39,973 nucleotides of DNA, from assembly GCA_947627235.1 (NCBI GenBank), contig CANQVG010000016.1, positions 1 to 39,973 of the forward strand. The letters run 5' to 3'. A program made the translations under genes and the position numbers. A model generated the notes under the pieces. That model ran no database searches and was not told where the DNA came from. It saw only the letters and a program-made list of their open reading frames with translations. The stretch comes from an uncultured Clostridia bacterium (GTDB taxonomy: Bacteria; Bacillota; Clostridia; Oscillospirales; Ruminococcaceae). Shown piece by piece: positions 7,664 through 15,075 of the stretch; position 1 is the first letter of the stretch, and each line of letters starts with the position of its first letter.

Positions 7664-8754
7664 TTTATTTCTTCTCCGATAACTTTTTCTGCCGGAAGTA
7701 TCTGATAGTTCCCCTCCCCATCTGCCGCTAAAAAATATCCCTCGGCAGAGCCGCCGTTGAATGTAAGATCTTTGGTCAACAGGCGATACGCCTTTTCGGT
7801 TTTCATATCTATTACGACATGGTCATTTACCGCGATCAAATAATCGTTATACACGACAAAATACGGAATACCGTTGTTTCCTATCCTGCCGCTGAGGTCG
7901 ATTTCTCTGCCGTTTTCCGTAAGAACCGTTACGTTCATAAAATCCTTATCAGTCATGGTTTTGTTTTCAAAGGTCAGCAGGTACCCGTCATAACACCCCT
8001 GAAGCCCAAAATCCAAGTCTTCGGTTTCCCCCGTTTCAAAGTCATAGCAATATGCTTCTCGCGCGTGATTGTTCGTATAGTACAGTTTGTCATTAAAAAT
8101 TCCGTAGATATATGCGCCTGCGTCTTTGCCGCTTGTCAGAAGAATTTCAGATTTCATATCGCCCGACGAAAAATCATAGCTGTAAAGCCAATTTTCGTTT
8201 TCGCGGAGATTTACGCCATATTCGTTGAAGCTCTCTTTCTTTGCGCAAATCCACAGTTTACCGCCGTGAACGATAAAATTTGAGCACCCTATGATTTTAT
8301 CGTCGATACTTGACACGTTAAGTCTGTTCGTCCCGTCAAGGTCGGCGCGCCAAAGGTCTGTCGAGGAATAAAAATTACCGTCGGGATCTAAAGCAGCGTA
8401 GTTGTTTTCAAACCAATATATCTTATCTTCGTATTGCACCACCGTCCCGATGATGCCTATCGAGCCGCAGTCGGAAGATTTATGCAGGCAGTTGGGCTTT
8501 GAGCATACAACGACGTCGAGACCCGTTTTGAAGTCTACATATCTCAGCCTGTCCCTGCTCGAACCGTTTACTTCGGCGCTTGAAGAATAATAGAAGCCGT
8601 CGGTTCGGGTGGTCGTGGCATAATCGCTCCAATAGGTTTCGGGGGTTTCCAAATACGGGTCGTAAACACCGCTGTTCTCCGATTCTTCTTTTGAACCGCA
8701 GGCTGTCAGAAGAAGCAATAATACCGATAAAATGATTGTAAGCAGTTTTTTCAT
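7660..8754 (-). CDS. Cys-motif lipoprotein 1, coupled to the ABC ATPase
   Basis: The 364-residue secreted lipoprotein has a signal peptide with lipobox LTAC, so Cys19 is lipidated and the protein faces outside. The conserved motif is C84-x4-C89-x-H91-x4-C96 within VVCSKPNCLHKSSDC. Short repeats such as YDFETG and YSYDFSSG, alternating with hydrophobic strands, suggest a beta-propeller-like body (inference). It belongs to the same family as the three lipoproteins upstream. The stop overlaps the ATPase start by 4 nt. Its first 50 nt match those of the neighbouring paralogue exactly. It could be a substrate-sensing or accessory subunit of the transporter, or a cargo-independent surface protein. 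The function is unknown. Confidence 0.85.
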   Translation of the reverse strand: MKKLLTIILSVLLLLLTACGSKEESENSGVYDPYLETPETYWSDYATTTRTDGFYYSSSAEVNGSSRDRLRYVDFKTGLDVVVCSKPNCLHKSSDCGSIGIIGTVVQYEDKIYWFENNYAALDPDGNFYSSTDLWRADLDGTNRLNVSSIDDKIIGCSNFIVHGGKLWICAKKESFNEYGVNLRENENWLYSYDFSSGDMKSEILLTSGKDAGAYIYGIFNDKLYYTNNHAREAYCYDFETGETEDLDFGLQGCYDGYLLTFENKTMTDKDFMNVTVLTENGREIDLSGRIGNNGIPYFVVYNDYLIAVNDHVVIDMKTEKAYRLLTKDLTFNGGSAEGYFLAADGEGNYQILPAEKVIGEEIK

Positions 8755-8759
8755 AGTGT

Positions 8760-9857
8760 TTATTCCTCACCCCTTTTGAACATCTCATCTTCCGGTACTT
8801 TCTTGAAATTGTCGCCGCCGAACTCGCTGTAAATAATATAGCTGCCGTCGTGATAGCAGAGAACATAGTTGTATTTTGGGATAACACCCTTGTTGATCTT
8901 GAGTATTTCGCCGGTCGAAAGGTCGATAGCGGTGCCGTCGGTATTGAAGGAATAACCGTTGACGGGTAACACGGCGATGTTATCAGGCAGCTCATAGTTT
9001 TCAAAAACCATTTCATTGCCTTCGCTGTCAATTATAACCGCATTGTCGCCGTCCATATAACCGTAGTAGCCGCCGCTTGCAAACATCGGCTTGTAGGCGT
9101 CGTATTCATTGATTGAGGATAAAGGCATATCCCAATCGGTTATCTCACCTGTTTCGAGGTCGAAGCGAAGAAAAATACTGTTATAATCACGGATATACAA
9201 GCCTCCGTTATATTCGCCAAGTATACTCGGAAGTGCGGGATAATCTGTAAGCTGCCATTTATTGTATTCCTTATTTGTAAAATCATAGCTACAGATATAT
9301 GTCTTTCCTTTACCCGTTGCGACGCCCGTGTGAACCTCTTTCTCCTCCTCGATAACGGTAAAATAGGCAACCGAACCTTTCATCACAAGGTCTTGAATGT
9401 AGTCAACATTTTCAAGGGTGTCATACTTTATCCTCGAGCTGCCGTCAAGCTCCGCCTTATAGATATCCTTATATCTGTGCAGATTTTCGTCTTTGTCCCA
9501 CTCGGAGTGAGAGCGGAAAAAGTAAAGATTATTCCCTACAACTGTCGGGTGTTCGTCCATTCCGAAAGAGGTGCAGGTCTCGGGATCGTTGTGCTGGCAG
9601 TTCGGTCTCGAGCACATTAACGCCGACTTCATCGAATCGAAGTCGAAAAACCACAGCCGCGGAGCCATAAAACCGTCGCCGTCATAATCCTCGGTATAAA
9701 ACATACCGTTGAGATTGAGATTTGAGAATCTGCTGCTCCTGCGAGCGGTCTCATAGCCTTCGGCATATTCTTTGACGGCAGTCTCTTTCTTTTCTGCGCC
9801 GCAGGAAGTCAGAAGAAGCAATAATACCGATAAAATGATTGTAAGCAGTTTTTTCAT
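8760..9857 (-). CDS. Cys-motif lipoprotein 2, first gene of the ABC operon
   Basis: The 365-residue lipoprotein has a lipobox LTSC with acylated Cys19. The family motif is C82-x4-C87-x-H89-x5-C95 (MCSRPNCQHNDPETC). YDFTNKE, FDLETGE and IDLSTGE repeats fit a propeller-like fold. The C-terminus KKVPEDEMFKRGEE matches the tail of lipoprotein 4 (KKLTPEDMFKEE). It lies 5 nt before lipoprotein 1 and heads the operon lipoprotein 2-lipoprotein 1-ATPase-permease. The promoter immediately upstream has a run of nine G in its spacer, so expression of the whole operon may switch. RBS is GAGGGG. The function is unknown. Confidence 0.85.
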   Translation of the reverse strand: MKKLLTIILSVLLLLLTSCGAEKKETAVKEYAEGYETARRSSRFSNLNLNGMFYTEDYDGDGFMAPRLWFFDFDSMKSALMCSRPNCQHNDPETCTSFGMDEHPTVVGNNLYFFRSHSEWDKDENLHRYKDIYKAELDGSSRIKYDTLENVDYIQDLVMKGSVAYFTVIEEEKEVHTGVATGKGKTYICSYDFTNKEYNKWQLTDYPALPSILGEYNGGLYIRDYNSIFLRFDLETGEITDWDMPLSSINEYDAYKPMFASGGYYGYMDGDNAVIIDSEGNEMVFENYELPDNIAVLPVNGYSFNTDGTAIDLSTGEILKINKGVIPKYNYVLCYHDGSYIIYSEFGGDNFKKVPEDEMFKRGEE

Positions 9858-9886
9858 ACAGATCCCCTCTTTCGTTATGTGTTTTA

Positions 9887-9916
9887 ATTATACCCCCCCC
9901 CGGAGAATTTTGTCAA
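9887..9916 (-). promoter_or_regulatory. Sigma-A promoter of the lipoprotein-ABC operon with poly-G spacer
   Basis: On the minus strand, perfect TTGACA (9911-9916) and perfect TATAAT (9887-9892) are separated by 18 nt. Nine of those are an uninterrupted G run (9893-9901 on the plus strand as C). Loss of one G would give the optimal 17-nt spacer. The layout matches known slipped-strand phase-variable promoters such as Neisseria porA. The promoter lies 30 nt before lipoprotein 2. Confidence 0.85.
9893..9901. repeat. Homopolymer tract of nine C (G on the transcribed sense)
   Basis: It is exactly nine C on the plus strand, inside a promoter spacer. Tracts of this length are prone to slippage during replication, and also to sequencing and assembly error. 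I noticed no other G or C run of this length in the window. Confidence 0.85.
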
Positions 9917-9934
9917 TACTCCCCTGCACGACCG

Positions 9935-10993
9935 TCAGGAAATCACGCAGGTCGCTAAAAGGCTTATCTCATCGCCTACCACCTCGTCCTCGTCGAGCCA
10001 CTCAAACGTCCAGTCGAACCAGTCATATACGAGGTATTTGCCGTCCTTATATATCTTCGGGCCCCAGAAAACGGTCGAAACGAGGTTTTCATAGAGCTTT
10101 CCGCTCTCTATGTCGTAAACCCCCGCACCGATAAAGAGCTTGCCGTTTACGACTCTGTAGCCGTAAATGTCGCCCTCCATAACTTCAAATTCCTTTTTTG
10201 AGCCGTCCTCCGAGGTAAGCACGGCGCAGCCGTTCTCCTCTGTTATCATATAGCCGCCCTCAAACTGCATCGGAGAGATTTCTTCCTCTCTGAGCTTTCC
10301 GGAGGAGAGGTCAAAGGTCGCGGCAAGGCGGTTTTTCTTTTCGGTATTGCCGATAAACCATATCTTTCCGCCGAAAACACCCTTGAAGCTTACGCGTAAA
10401 TATTCCTCCCAGTCGGGGAATATATCCGAAAAGTCGGCGACCTGCTTGGTATCCTTGCTTCCGAAGTCGTAGGCGTAAAGATAGGAACCCTGTTTATTTG
10501 TGAACGAGCCGTATTCGTCAAAAGTAGGGTCGGAGCAGATGATATAGAGCTTATCCCCTGCGGCAAGAAGCGAGAGCGTATCTGCCGGGGCGGGAAGCTC
10601 AGCTTCCTTCCTTCTCTCGGTGCCGTCGGTCTTAGCCGAATGAATAAAACTCAGCGCCCTGTCCTCGACGGTTACCCAGTATATCCTGCCGCCGTGACCT
10701 AAAACCGCCTCGCCCGAGCTGCCGAAGCCGAGAGCAAAGCATTCCTCGGGGTCGGTGTGGGGGCAATTCGGCTTCGGGCAGACGACAGTCTGATTGCCGG
10801 TATCGAAATCGACGAAGCAAAGGGTATATTTCGAGCCGTTTTGCTCGGAAAAATCACGTTTAAAATACATACTTTCGTTTGAACTCGTCCTCCCCGAGTC
10901 GCTCACAAGGAGCCAATCCCCGTCGGCGGAGCTTTTGGACGCGCAGCCTGTCAAAAGCAAAAGGCAAAGAAGTGTGATAAAAACTTTTTTCAT
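9935..10993 (-). CDS. Cys-motif lipoprotein 3
   Basis: The 352-residue lipoprotein has signal peptide MKKVFITLLCLLLLTGC with lipobox LTGC (Cys17). The family motif is C72-x4-C77-x-H79-x5-C85 (VCPKPNCPHTDPEEC), preceded as in its paralogues by F-V-D-F-x-T-G. YAYDFGSKD, FDLSSGK and YDIESGK repeats recur about every 60 residues. After the shared tail EVVGDEI the protein has eight extra residues, LLATCVIS among them, absent from lipoprotein 1, so the 3' end may have shifted. It lies 77 nt upstream of lipoprotein 2 with no clear terminator between, so read-through into the ABC operon is possible. The function is unknown. Confidence 0.82.
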   Translation of the reverse strand: MKKVFITLLCLLLLTGCASKSSADGDWLLVSDSGRTSSNESMYFKRDFSEQNGSKYTLCFVDFDTGNQTVVCPKPNCPHTDPEECFALGFGSSGEAVLGHGGRIYWVTVEDRALSFIHSAKTDGTERRKEAELPAPADTLSLLAAGDKLYIICSDPTFDEYGSFTNKQGSYLYAYDFGSKDTKQVADFSDIFPDWEEYLRVSFKGVFGGKIWFIGNTEKKNRLAATFDLSSGKLREEEISPMQFEGGYMITEENGCAVLTSEDGSKKEFEVMEGDIYGYRVVNGKLFIGAGVYDIESGKLYENLVSTVFWGPKIYKDGKYLVYDWFDWTFEWLDEDEVVGDEISLLATCVIS

Positions 10994-11032
10994 AATCCAA
11001 CTCTCCTTAAAATATCAGCGATGTACAGCGAT

Positions 11033-11063
11033 ATTTTACATTCTTCCCCAAGGTAAGAGTCAA
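11033..11063 (-). promoter_or_regulatory. Probable promoter of Cys-motif lipoprotein 3
   Basis: On the minus strand TTGACT (11058-11063) is followed by TAAAAT (11033-11038) at a poor 19-nt spacing, or by TGTAAA at 17 nt. The leader between it and the start contains ATCGCTG twice. RBS is AAGGAGAG. Confidence 0.5.
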
Positions 11064-11115
11064 TAGGAAAATCGGCTTTTTGTATGACTGCACAAAGCAG
11101 GTCGGACTTTTTGTA

Positions 11116-11145
11116 TAAAAACACAGGTCGCTCCCGACCGCTGTT
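11116..11145 (-). terminator. Terminator of Cys-motif lipoprotein 4
   Basis: On the minus strand an imperfect hairpin, ACA..GGTCG/CGACC..TGT, overlaps the stop codon and is followed by GTTTTTATAC. Two mismatched pairs interrupt the stem. Confidence 0.6.
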
Positions 11146-12379
11146 ATTCTTCTTTAAACATATCCTCGGGCGTAAGCTTTTTAAATTCGCGGGTAAACTG
11201 CGAAACGGTTATGTAGCAGCCGTCGTAATAGGCTATGACCGACGAATCTTCGGGTATGGCGCCATCTTTCAGCGCGTATACGTCGCCTGTCGAAAGCTCC
11301 GTCGCGAGCAGGGTCTCGGTGTTAAACAACATTCCGTTTACGGGTATATCCGTAGCACGCTCGGCGATACGGTGATTCTCTATCTTTTTTACGCTGCCGT
11401 CGGGCGAGAGAATTATCGCGGTGTCCCCCTGCTGGCAGACATAATACCCGTCGCCCGCGATAACAATATCGGGTCCGGACCAATTCATTCCCTCTCTGTT
11501 TCCGGGGAGCGGAAGCTCGGATTCCGATATCTTTCCTGTCGCGGGGTCGAAGCTGCATATAACGGTGGTGGAGGCGGCGTGAGCCACATCGAAAAAGTCG
11601 GGCGAAGAAAGATCCACGCCCTCGGGAAGCTCCCGGGCGCCGACGGATATATAGTAGATCTTGCCGCCGTATTCGCCTATTATGCCGGAGCGATCGCCTA
11701 AATAGACGTGAGAAAGCAGTCCGTGATTCTTCAGCTTACCGGTTTTAAAATCGAATGTTTCGACGTACTGATTTTCCTCCAAGGTGCGAAAGCCTGTCCC
11801 GTCGACAATATTCTCATAAACAACCGTGTAACCCATATTGCCCGAAACAAAAAGCGCGTTGAGCGAGTAGCCCTCGAGCGAGGCGACTTTTTTGCGCTCC
11901 GCGCCGTCCAAAGAGGCTCGGTATATATTTGCACCCTCGTCGGTATTCTCCACAAAATAAATATGCCCGTCATAAACGCTGAGCGTGGATATCCCGAAAG
12001 CTGAGCAGGTCTCGGGGTCGTTATGCAGGCAGTTCGGGCGGGAGCAGACGGGAAATGAGTTCATAGTCTTAAAATCAATAAAGCTCATTCTGTCGCCTGC
12101 AAAAAGGTCCTGATAATAGGCGCCGTCCGGCGTCATATATTCCATAAAGCCGCGATAATCGGCAAGTCCCGCTATAATATCCCCGCCGGGATAATTTCCG
12201 TTCGAGACCTTTTTTACCTCAACGGTCTTTTTTTCTGCCGAATCAGCGTCAACCGACACAATCGCCTCGGTCGGGACGGTCGCCATATCGGCGGAGGGTT
12301 TCGGGGAGGCTTCTGCGCAGGAGGTCAGAACAACCAGCAACGTCAGCGCGACAGCAAACGGCTTCTTCATATTTTTCAT
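11144..12379 (-). CDS. Cys-motif lipoprotein 4
   Basis: The lipoprotein has 411 residues from the preferred ATG at 12379. A longer reading from a TTG at 12394 is possible, but it would place the AGGG ribosome binding site inside the gene. Lipobox is LTSC. An extra Ser/Ala/Lys/Val-rich segment of about 50 residues follows the lipid anchor and is absent from the paralogues. The family motif is C112-x4-C117-x-H119-x5-C125 (VCSRPNCLHNDPETC), followed by FGIS. FDFKTGK, FDPATGK and ELSTGD repeats support a propeller-like body. The tail KKLTPEDMFKEE matches lipoprotein 2. The gene has its own promoter, overlapped by a long inverted repeat, and its own terminator, so it is a separate unit. The function is unknown. 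Confidence 0.83.
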   Translation of the reverse strand: MKNMKKPFAVALTLLVVLTSCAEASPKPSADMATVPTEAIVSVDADSAEKKTVEVKKVSNGNYPGGDIIAGLADYRGFMEYMTPDGAYYQDLFAGDRMSFIDFKTMNSFPVCSRPNCLHNDPETCSAFGISTLSVYDGHIYFVENTDEGANIYRASLDGAERKKVASLEGYSLNALFVSGNMGYTVVYENIVDGTGFRTLEENQYVETFDFKTGKLKNHGLLSHVYLGDRSGIIGEYGGKIYYISVGARELPEGVDLSSPDFFDVAHAASTTVICSFDPATGKISESELPLPGNREGMNWSGPDIVIAGDGYYVCQQGDTAIILSPDGSVKKIENHRIAERATDIPVNGMLFNTETLLATELSTGDVYALKDGAIPEDSSVIAYYDGCYITVSQFTREFKKLTPEDMFKEE

Positions 12380-12409
12380 AACATTTTCCCTCAATTCTAT
12401 ATTTTGCGC

Positions 12410-12447
12410 ATAATAATGGCAGCGGAAATATCCGCTGCCATTATTAT
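12410..12447. repeat. Perfect 17-bp inverted repeat overlapping a promoter -10
   Basis: Arms 12410-12426 and 12431-12447 are exact reverse complements with loop AATA. The right arm covers five of six bases of the -10 box of the lipoprotein 4 promoter, and the rest spans the expected start site and early leader. There is no T-run after it on the minus strand, so a simple terminator is unlikely. It could be a repressor operator or a 5' RNA hairpin. Confidence 0.8.
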
Positions 12448-12471
12448 ACAGTATAATTTAATATAATTCAA
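12443..12471 (-). promoter_or_regulatory. Sigma-A promoter of Cys-motif lipoprotein 4
   Basis: On the minus strand TTGAAT (12466-12471), 17 nt, TATAAT (12443-12448). The start codon lies about 64 nt past the -10, with the inverted-repeat hairpin in the leader. Confidence 0.8.
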
Positions 12472-12479
12472 GGAAACGA

Positions 12480-12519
12480 TTCTTAAGTTTTTCTTAAGTT
12501 TTTCTGAAGATTTCTTAAT
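12480..12519 (-). promoter_or_regulatory. Four phased TTCTTAAG repeats upstream of the lipoprotein 4 promoter
   Basis: On the plus strand TTCTTAAG occurs at 12480 and 12491, TTCTGAAG at 12502 and TTCTTAAT at 12512, giving spacings of 11, 11 and 10 bp. They sit just upstream of the -35 box on one face of the helix. Direct repeats with 11-bp period are typical of OmpR/PhoB-family regulator sites. Phased A/T tracts could also act as curved DNA or an UP element. Confidence 0.55.
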
Positions 12520-12574
12520 TATTGAAAAAAGCATATCACAAAATCACGCGTATCTAAGCCTAAAACGTGCGCTT

Positions 12575-13648
12575 TTACTTATCCGAACCGATAACCTTTC
12601 CGCTGTAGGCGTCGACCTCATAGCTATAGCTGCGCTCGCCGTCGCCGAAGCTTATGCTGTAAAATCCGTAACCGTAATTGTCATTATAAACAACCTCGGG
12701 GGATTTCATATCTTCGGGGCTGACGCACGCATCTTCAAGCGCGATTTTCAGCGCGTCGTGCTCGCTCAGACGCTCCGGCCCGGAATAAAACGCTCCCGCT
12801 ATAGCGCCATCCCAACCGTCTATAAGCTCTATCGAATAATCGAGTACTTCGCCTGTTGCGGATATCAGATAATCAAATTTGTATCCGCCGACCTTGAAGC
12901 TCACATAGTAGCTCCTCACGCCGTTTTCGTCGCTTCTGCCCGAAATCATATCATAGATTTCGCCGCTTATAATAAACGCTGTAAGGTCATCACGGACGGG
13001 AATACTGTCAATGTGTTCGATAAAGTCGTCAAACGCGAGGCTTTCCGCTCCGTGTGAACCGATGTCTACATTAGAAGTGTAAAACTCACCGTTTGAACTT
13101 ATCTCGCACTTATATTCCACGCCGTCATAAGTAAAGCCGACATAATAATGCCGATACTCCGGCTCTTCCTCTGCGTTGTATTCAACTTTGAGACCGTCGA
13201 CCTCACTCTCGTCAATGCCGAAATAGCCGAGAGCCGAGGCTGCGGCTTCTTCCTCAGCCGTATCGGGACTGAGCGGCACATACGGCTTCTCTGGTATCGT
13301 CCTGCTGCTCAAATCATAGATTTCACCGCTGAGCGCGTCTACAGAGCAGCTCAGCTCCACACCGCAGCGATTAAAGACAAAATCATATTCGCCGTCGTCA
13401 AGTTCGGAAGTGTAATTAAGCCGGTCGCGGTTGAGCTCGCTTTTGCTCCAACCGGTTTGCGAGGACGAAGCATATGCGTCGAGCGCGCTGCCGAAAATGC
13501 TTTCATAGCCGAGCGGCTCGGGCCCCTTTGCGGAAAAGTCATCCGGCGCAAGCGTCGGGACGCCCTTGCGCGGCTTATTCGTCGTCGCACAGGAAGATAA
13601 AACCAGTGCAAGCGCACAAGCTGCGGCGATTAAGCGTGCTTTTTTCAT
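12575..13648 (-). CDS. PepSY-domain lipoprotein
   Basis: The 357-residue lipoprotein has lipobox LSSC (Cys20). The C-terminal 75 residues form a clear PepSY-like domain: SEHDALKIALEDACV at the start, then YSISFGDGERSYSYEVDAYSG with the closing D-A-x-S-G-x-V motif. Earlier segments look like weaker copies of the same unit, with YDFVFNRCGVELSCSVDALSGEIYD near residue 90, a second near 165 and a third near 240, so it may hold four diverged units. PepSY domains are linked to peptidase inhibition or surface-protein control; that role here is inference. It lies 38 nt downstream of a four-PepSY lipoprotein and probably shares its operon. Confidence 0.8.
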   Translation of the reverse strand: MKKARLIAAACALALVLSSCATTNKPRKGVPTLAPDDFSAKGPEPLGYESIFGSALDAYASSSQTGWSKSELNRDRLNYTSELDDGEYDFVFNRCGVELSCSVDALSGEIYDLSSRTIPEKPYVPLSPDTAEEEAAASALGYFGIDESEVDGLKVEYNAEEEPEYRHYYVGFTYDGVEYKCEISSNGEFYTSNVDIGSHGAESLAFDDFIEHIDSIPVRDDLTAFIISGEIYDMISGRSDENGVRSYYVSFKVGGYKFDYLISATGEVLDYSIELIDGWDGAIAGAFYSGPERLSEHDALKIALEDACVSPEDMKSPEVVYNDNYGYGFYSISFGDGERSYSYEVDAYSGKVIGSDK

Positions 13649-13686
13649 AATTCTCCTCCTTTATTCGGCGTAATCTGCGGATATTA

Positions 13687-14880
13687 TCAATCCCGCTCTT
13701 TATCGGACCTGAGTATCTCTCCGCTCACGGCGTCGATTTCATAGTCATATTCATAGCCGTTTGCGTCAAAGCTTACGTCGTAGACAACATTTGTACGCTC
13801 TTTGTCAAGCTCGGCCTCGAGCTTTGTGACCCCGTCTGCCGTAAGACCCGCGTGGTCAAGGGCGATTTCCTTTGCGCGGTCATAGCCGATATAGCCGTTG
13901 GCGTCGGCATCTGCGGGACTTATGTTGGTGCTGTCGCGCTCCTTCTCGTTTTTGACTACCGCACCCGTGACGGCGTTTATCTCGTAGTCGTAATCGTAGC
14001 CCTCGGTCTCAAAGCTTATGTCATAGACCATAATGCCGTCTTCGCGTTCGAGCTTGCATTTAAGCTCCCAGACGTCCGACTCCTTAAGACCCGCGTGGTC
14101 AAAAGCGGCTTTCTTGGCGGCTTCCTCGCCGATATATCCGTCGGAGGCTGTCGTCGCGGCTGGGGCGGCAGTCGTTGCGGCGGGGGCGGCTTGCTGAGCG
14201 GGGGCGTTGTTGCGGTCGCGCTCTTTATCGGCGCGGACTATCTCGCCGGTGTGGGCGTTTATGTCGTAATCGTAATCATAGCCGTCGGTCTCGAAGCTCA
14301 CGTCGTAAACCTCAATACCGCGCTCAACATCGCGCTCAACCTCGAGGTCCCAGACTTCGGATTCGCTAAGCCCCGCATGCTCCAAAGCTATCCGCTTGGC
14401 TTCGTCGGCGCCGATAAGCGACGCCGGTATAATTGTGCCTTCGGGAACGGATTCTGCCGCTGTGGTGACCTGCTCGGGCGCTTCAACGGAGGGTTCGGGT
14501 TCCGTTGTGACTGCCGGAGCGTCGGTGGCAGCTTCTTCAGTCTGCGCGGTTTCCGGAACCGAGTCGAAGTTTGCGGGCGGCAGACTGTCGAGCTCCCTGT
14601 GGTTTCTTACTATCTCTCCCGACACCGCGTCGATGTCGTATTCGTATTCATATCCTTCAAAATCAAAGCTCACCTCATAAACAGCGTTTGCTAACTCGCG
14701 GTCGAGCTCGACGTCGAGGTCTTTTATCAACTCTTCCGAGGAGACGCCCGCGTTTTCAAAGGCGATGGTCTTGGCGCTGTCAACGCCGATATATTCGGTA
14801 TTTGCCGGATTTTCGGCACAGGCAGACAACATTGTGAGTGAAAGGACAAGTGCTGATACCGTTGCGAATAGTTTTTTCAT
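13687..14880 (-). CDS. Lipoprotein with four PepSY repeats
   Basis: The 397-residue lipoprotein has lipobox LSAC (Cys21). Four clear PepSY repeats lie at residues 30-96, 155-222, 249-315 and 330-397. Each has Y-I-G-x-x-x-A-K, a D/E-H/N-A-G turn, V-Y-D/E-V-S-F and a closing Y-x-Y-D/E-I-x-A-x-x-G pair of strands. A 58-residue Pro/Thr/Glu/Ala linker joins repeats 1 and 2, and an Ala/Thr linker joins 2 and 3. The protein is very acidic. PepSY proteins often inhibit or escort extracellular peptidases. The adjacent M28 peptidase has no signal peptide, so it is an unlikely partner. RBS is CGGAGGT, behind its own promoter. Confidence 0.9.
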   Translation of the reverse strand: MKKLFATVSALVLSLTMLSACAENPANTEYIGVDSAKTIAFENAGVSSEELIKDLDVELDRELANAVYEVSFDFEGYEYEYDIDAVSGEIVRNHRELDSLPPANFDSVPETAQTEEAATDAPAVTTEPEPSVEAPEQVTTAAESVPEGTIIPASLIGADEAKRIALEHAGLSESEVWDLEVERDVERGIEVYDVSFETDGYDYDYDINAHTGEIVRADKERDRNNAPAQQAAPAATTAAPAATTASDGYIGEEAAKKAAFDHAGLKESDVWELKCKLEREDGIMVYDISFETEGYDYDYEINAVTGAVVKNEKERDSTNISPADADANGYIGYDRAKEIALDHAGLTADGVTKLEAELDKERTNVVYDVSFDANGYEYDYEIDAVSGEILRSDKERD

Positions 14881-14915
14881 GTTGTACCTCCGAAAATAAT
14901 ATTTTTGTATAATCT

Positions 14916-14943
14916 ATTATACTCATTATTCACAAAAAGTCAA
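14916..14943 (-). promoter_or_regulatory. Sigma-A promoter of the PepSY operon
   Basis: On the minus strand TTGACT (14938-14943), 16 nt, TATAAT (14916-14921), 35 nt before the start codon. Confidence 0.8.
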
Positions 14944-14961
14944 TGTTTTATTTATTAAGAT

Positions 14962-14990
14962 TAAGGTGTGTCCCAACAGGACACACCTTA
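14962..14990 (-). terminator. Perfect hairpin, probable terminator after the M28 peptidase
   Basis: TAAGGTGTGTCC (14962-14973) pairs perfectly with GGACACACCTTA (14979-14990) around a 5-nt loop. The minus-strand tract after it (AATCTTAATAAATAAAA) is a poor U-run, so termination efficiency is uncertain. The 85 bases between it and the peptidase stop hold nothing I recognise. Confidence 0.6.
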
Positions 14991-15075
14991 GCGATTGACT
15001 ACTGTGTCGGCTGAGCCGGCGGTTTTCCTTGAGCAGTAACCGTTCGATGTCCGTTACGCGTGCGGTCGAAAACTT

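Noticed and set aside
7660-12379. Haem-binding CxxCH motif in the lipoproteins
   Set aside because: The spacing is C-x4-C-x-H, not C-x2-C-H, so c-type haem attachment is not supported.
13852-14694. Long plus-strand open frame of 280 codons opposite the four-PepSY lipoprotein
   Set aside because: It is antisense to a gene with clear repeats, signal peptide, promoter and ribosome binding site; its Val/Gly-rich product mirrors the codon bias of the true gene.
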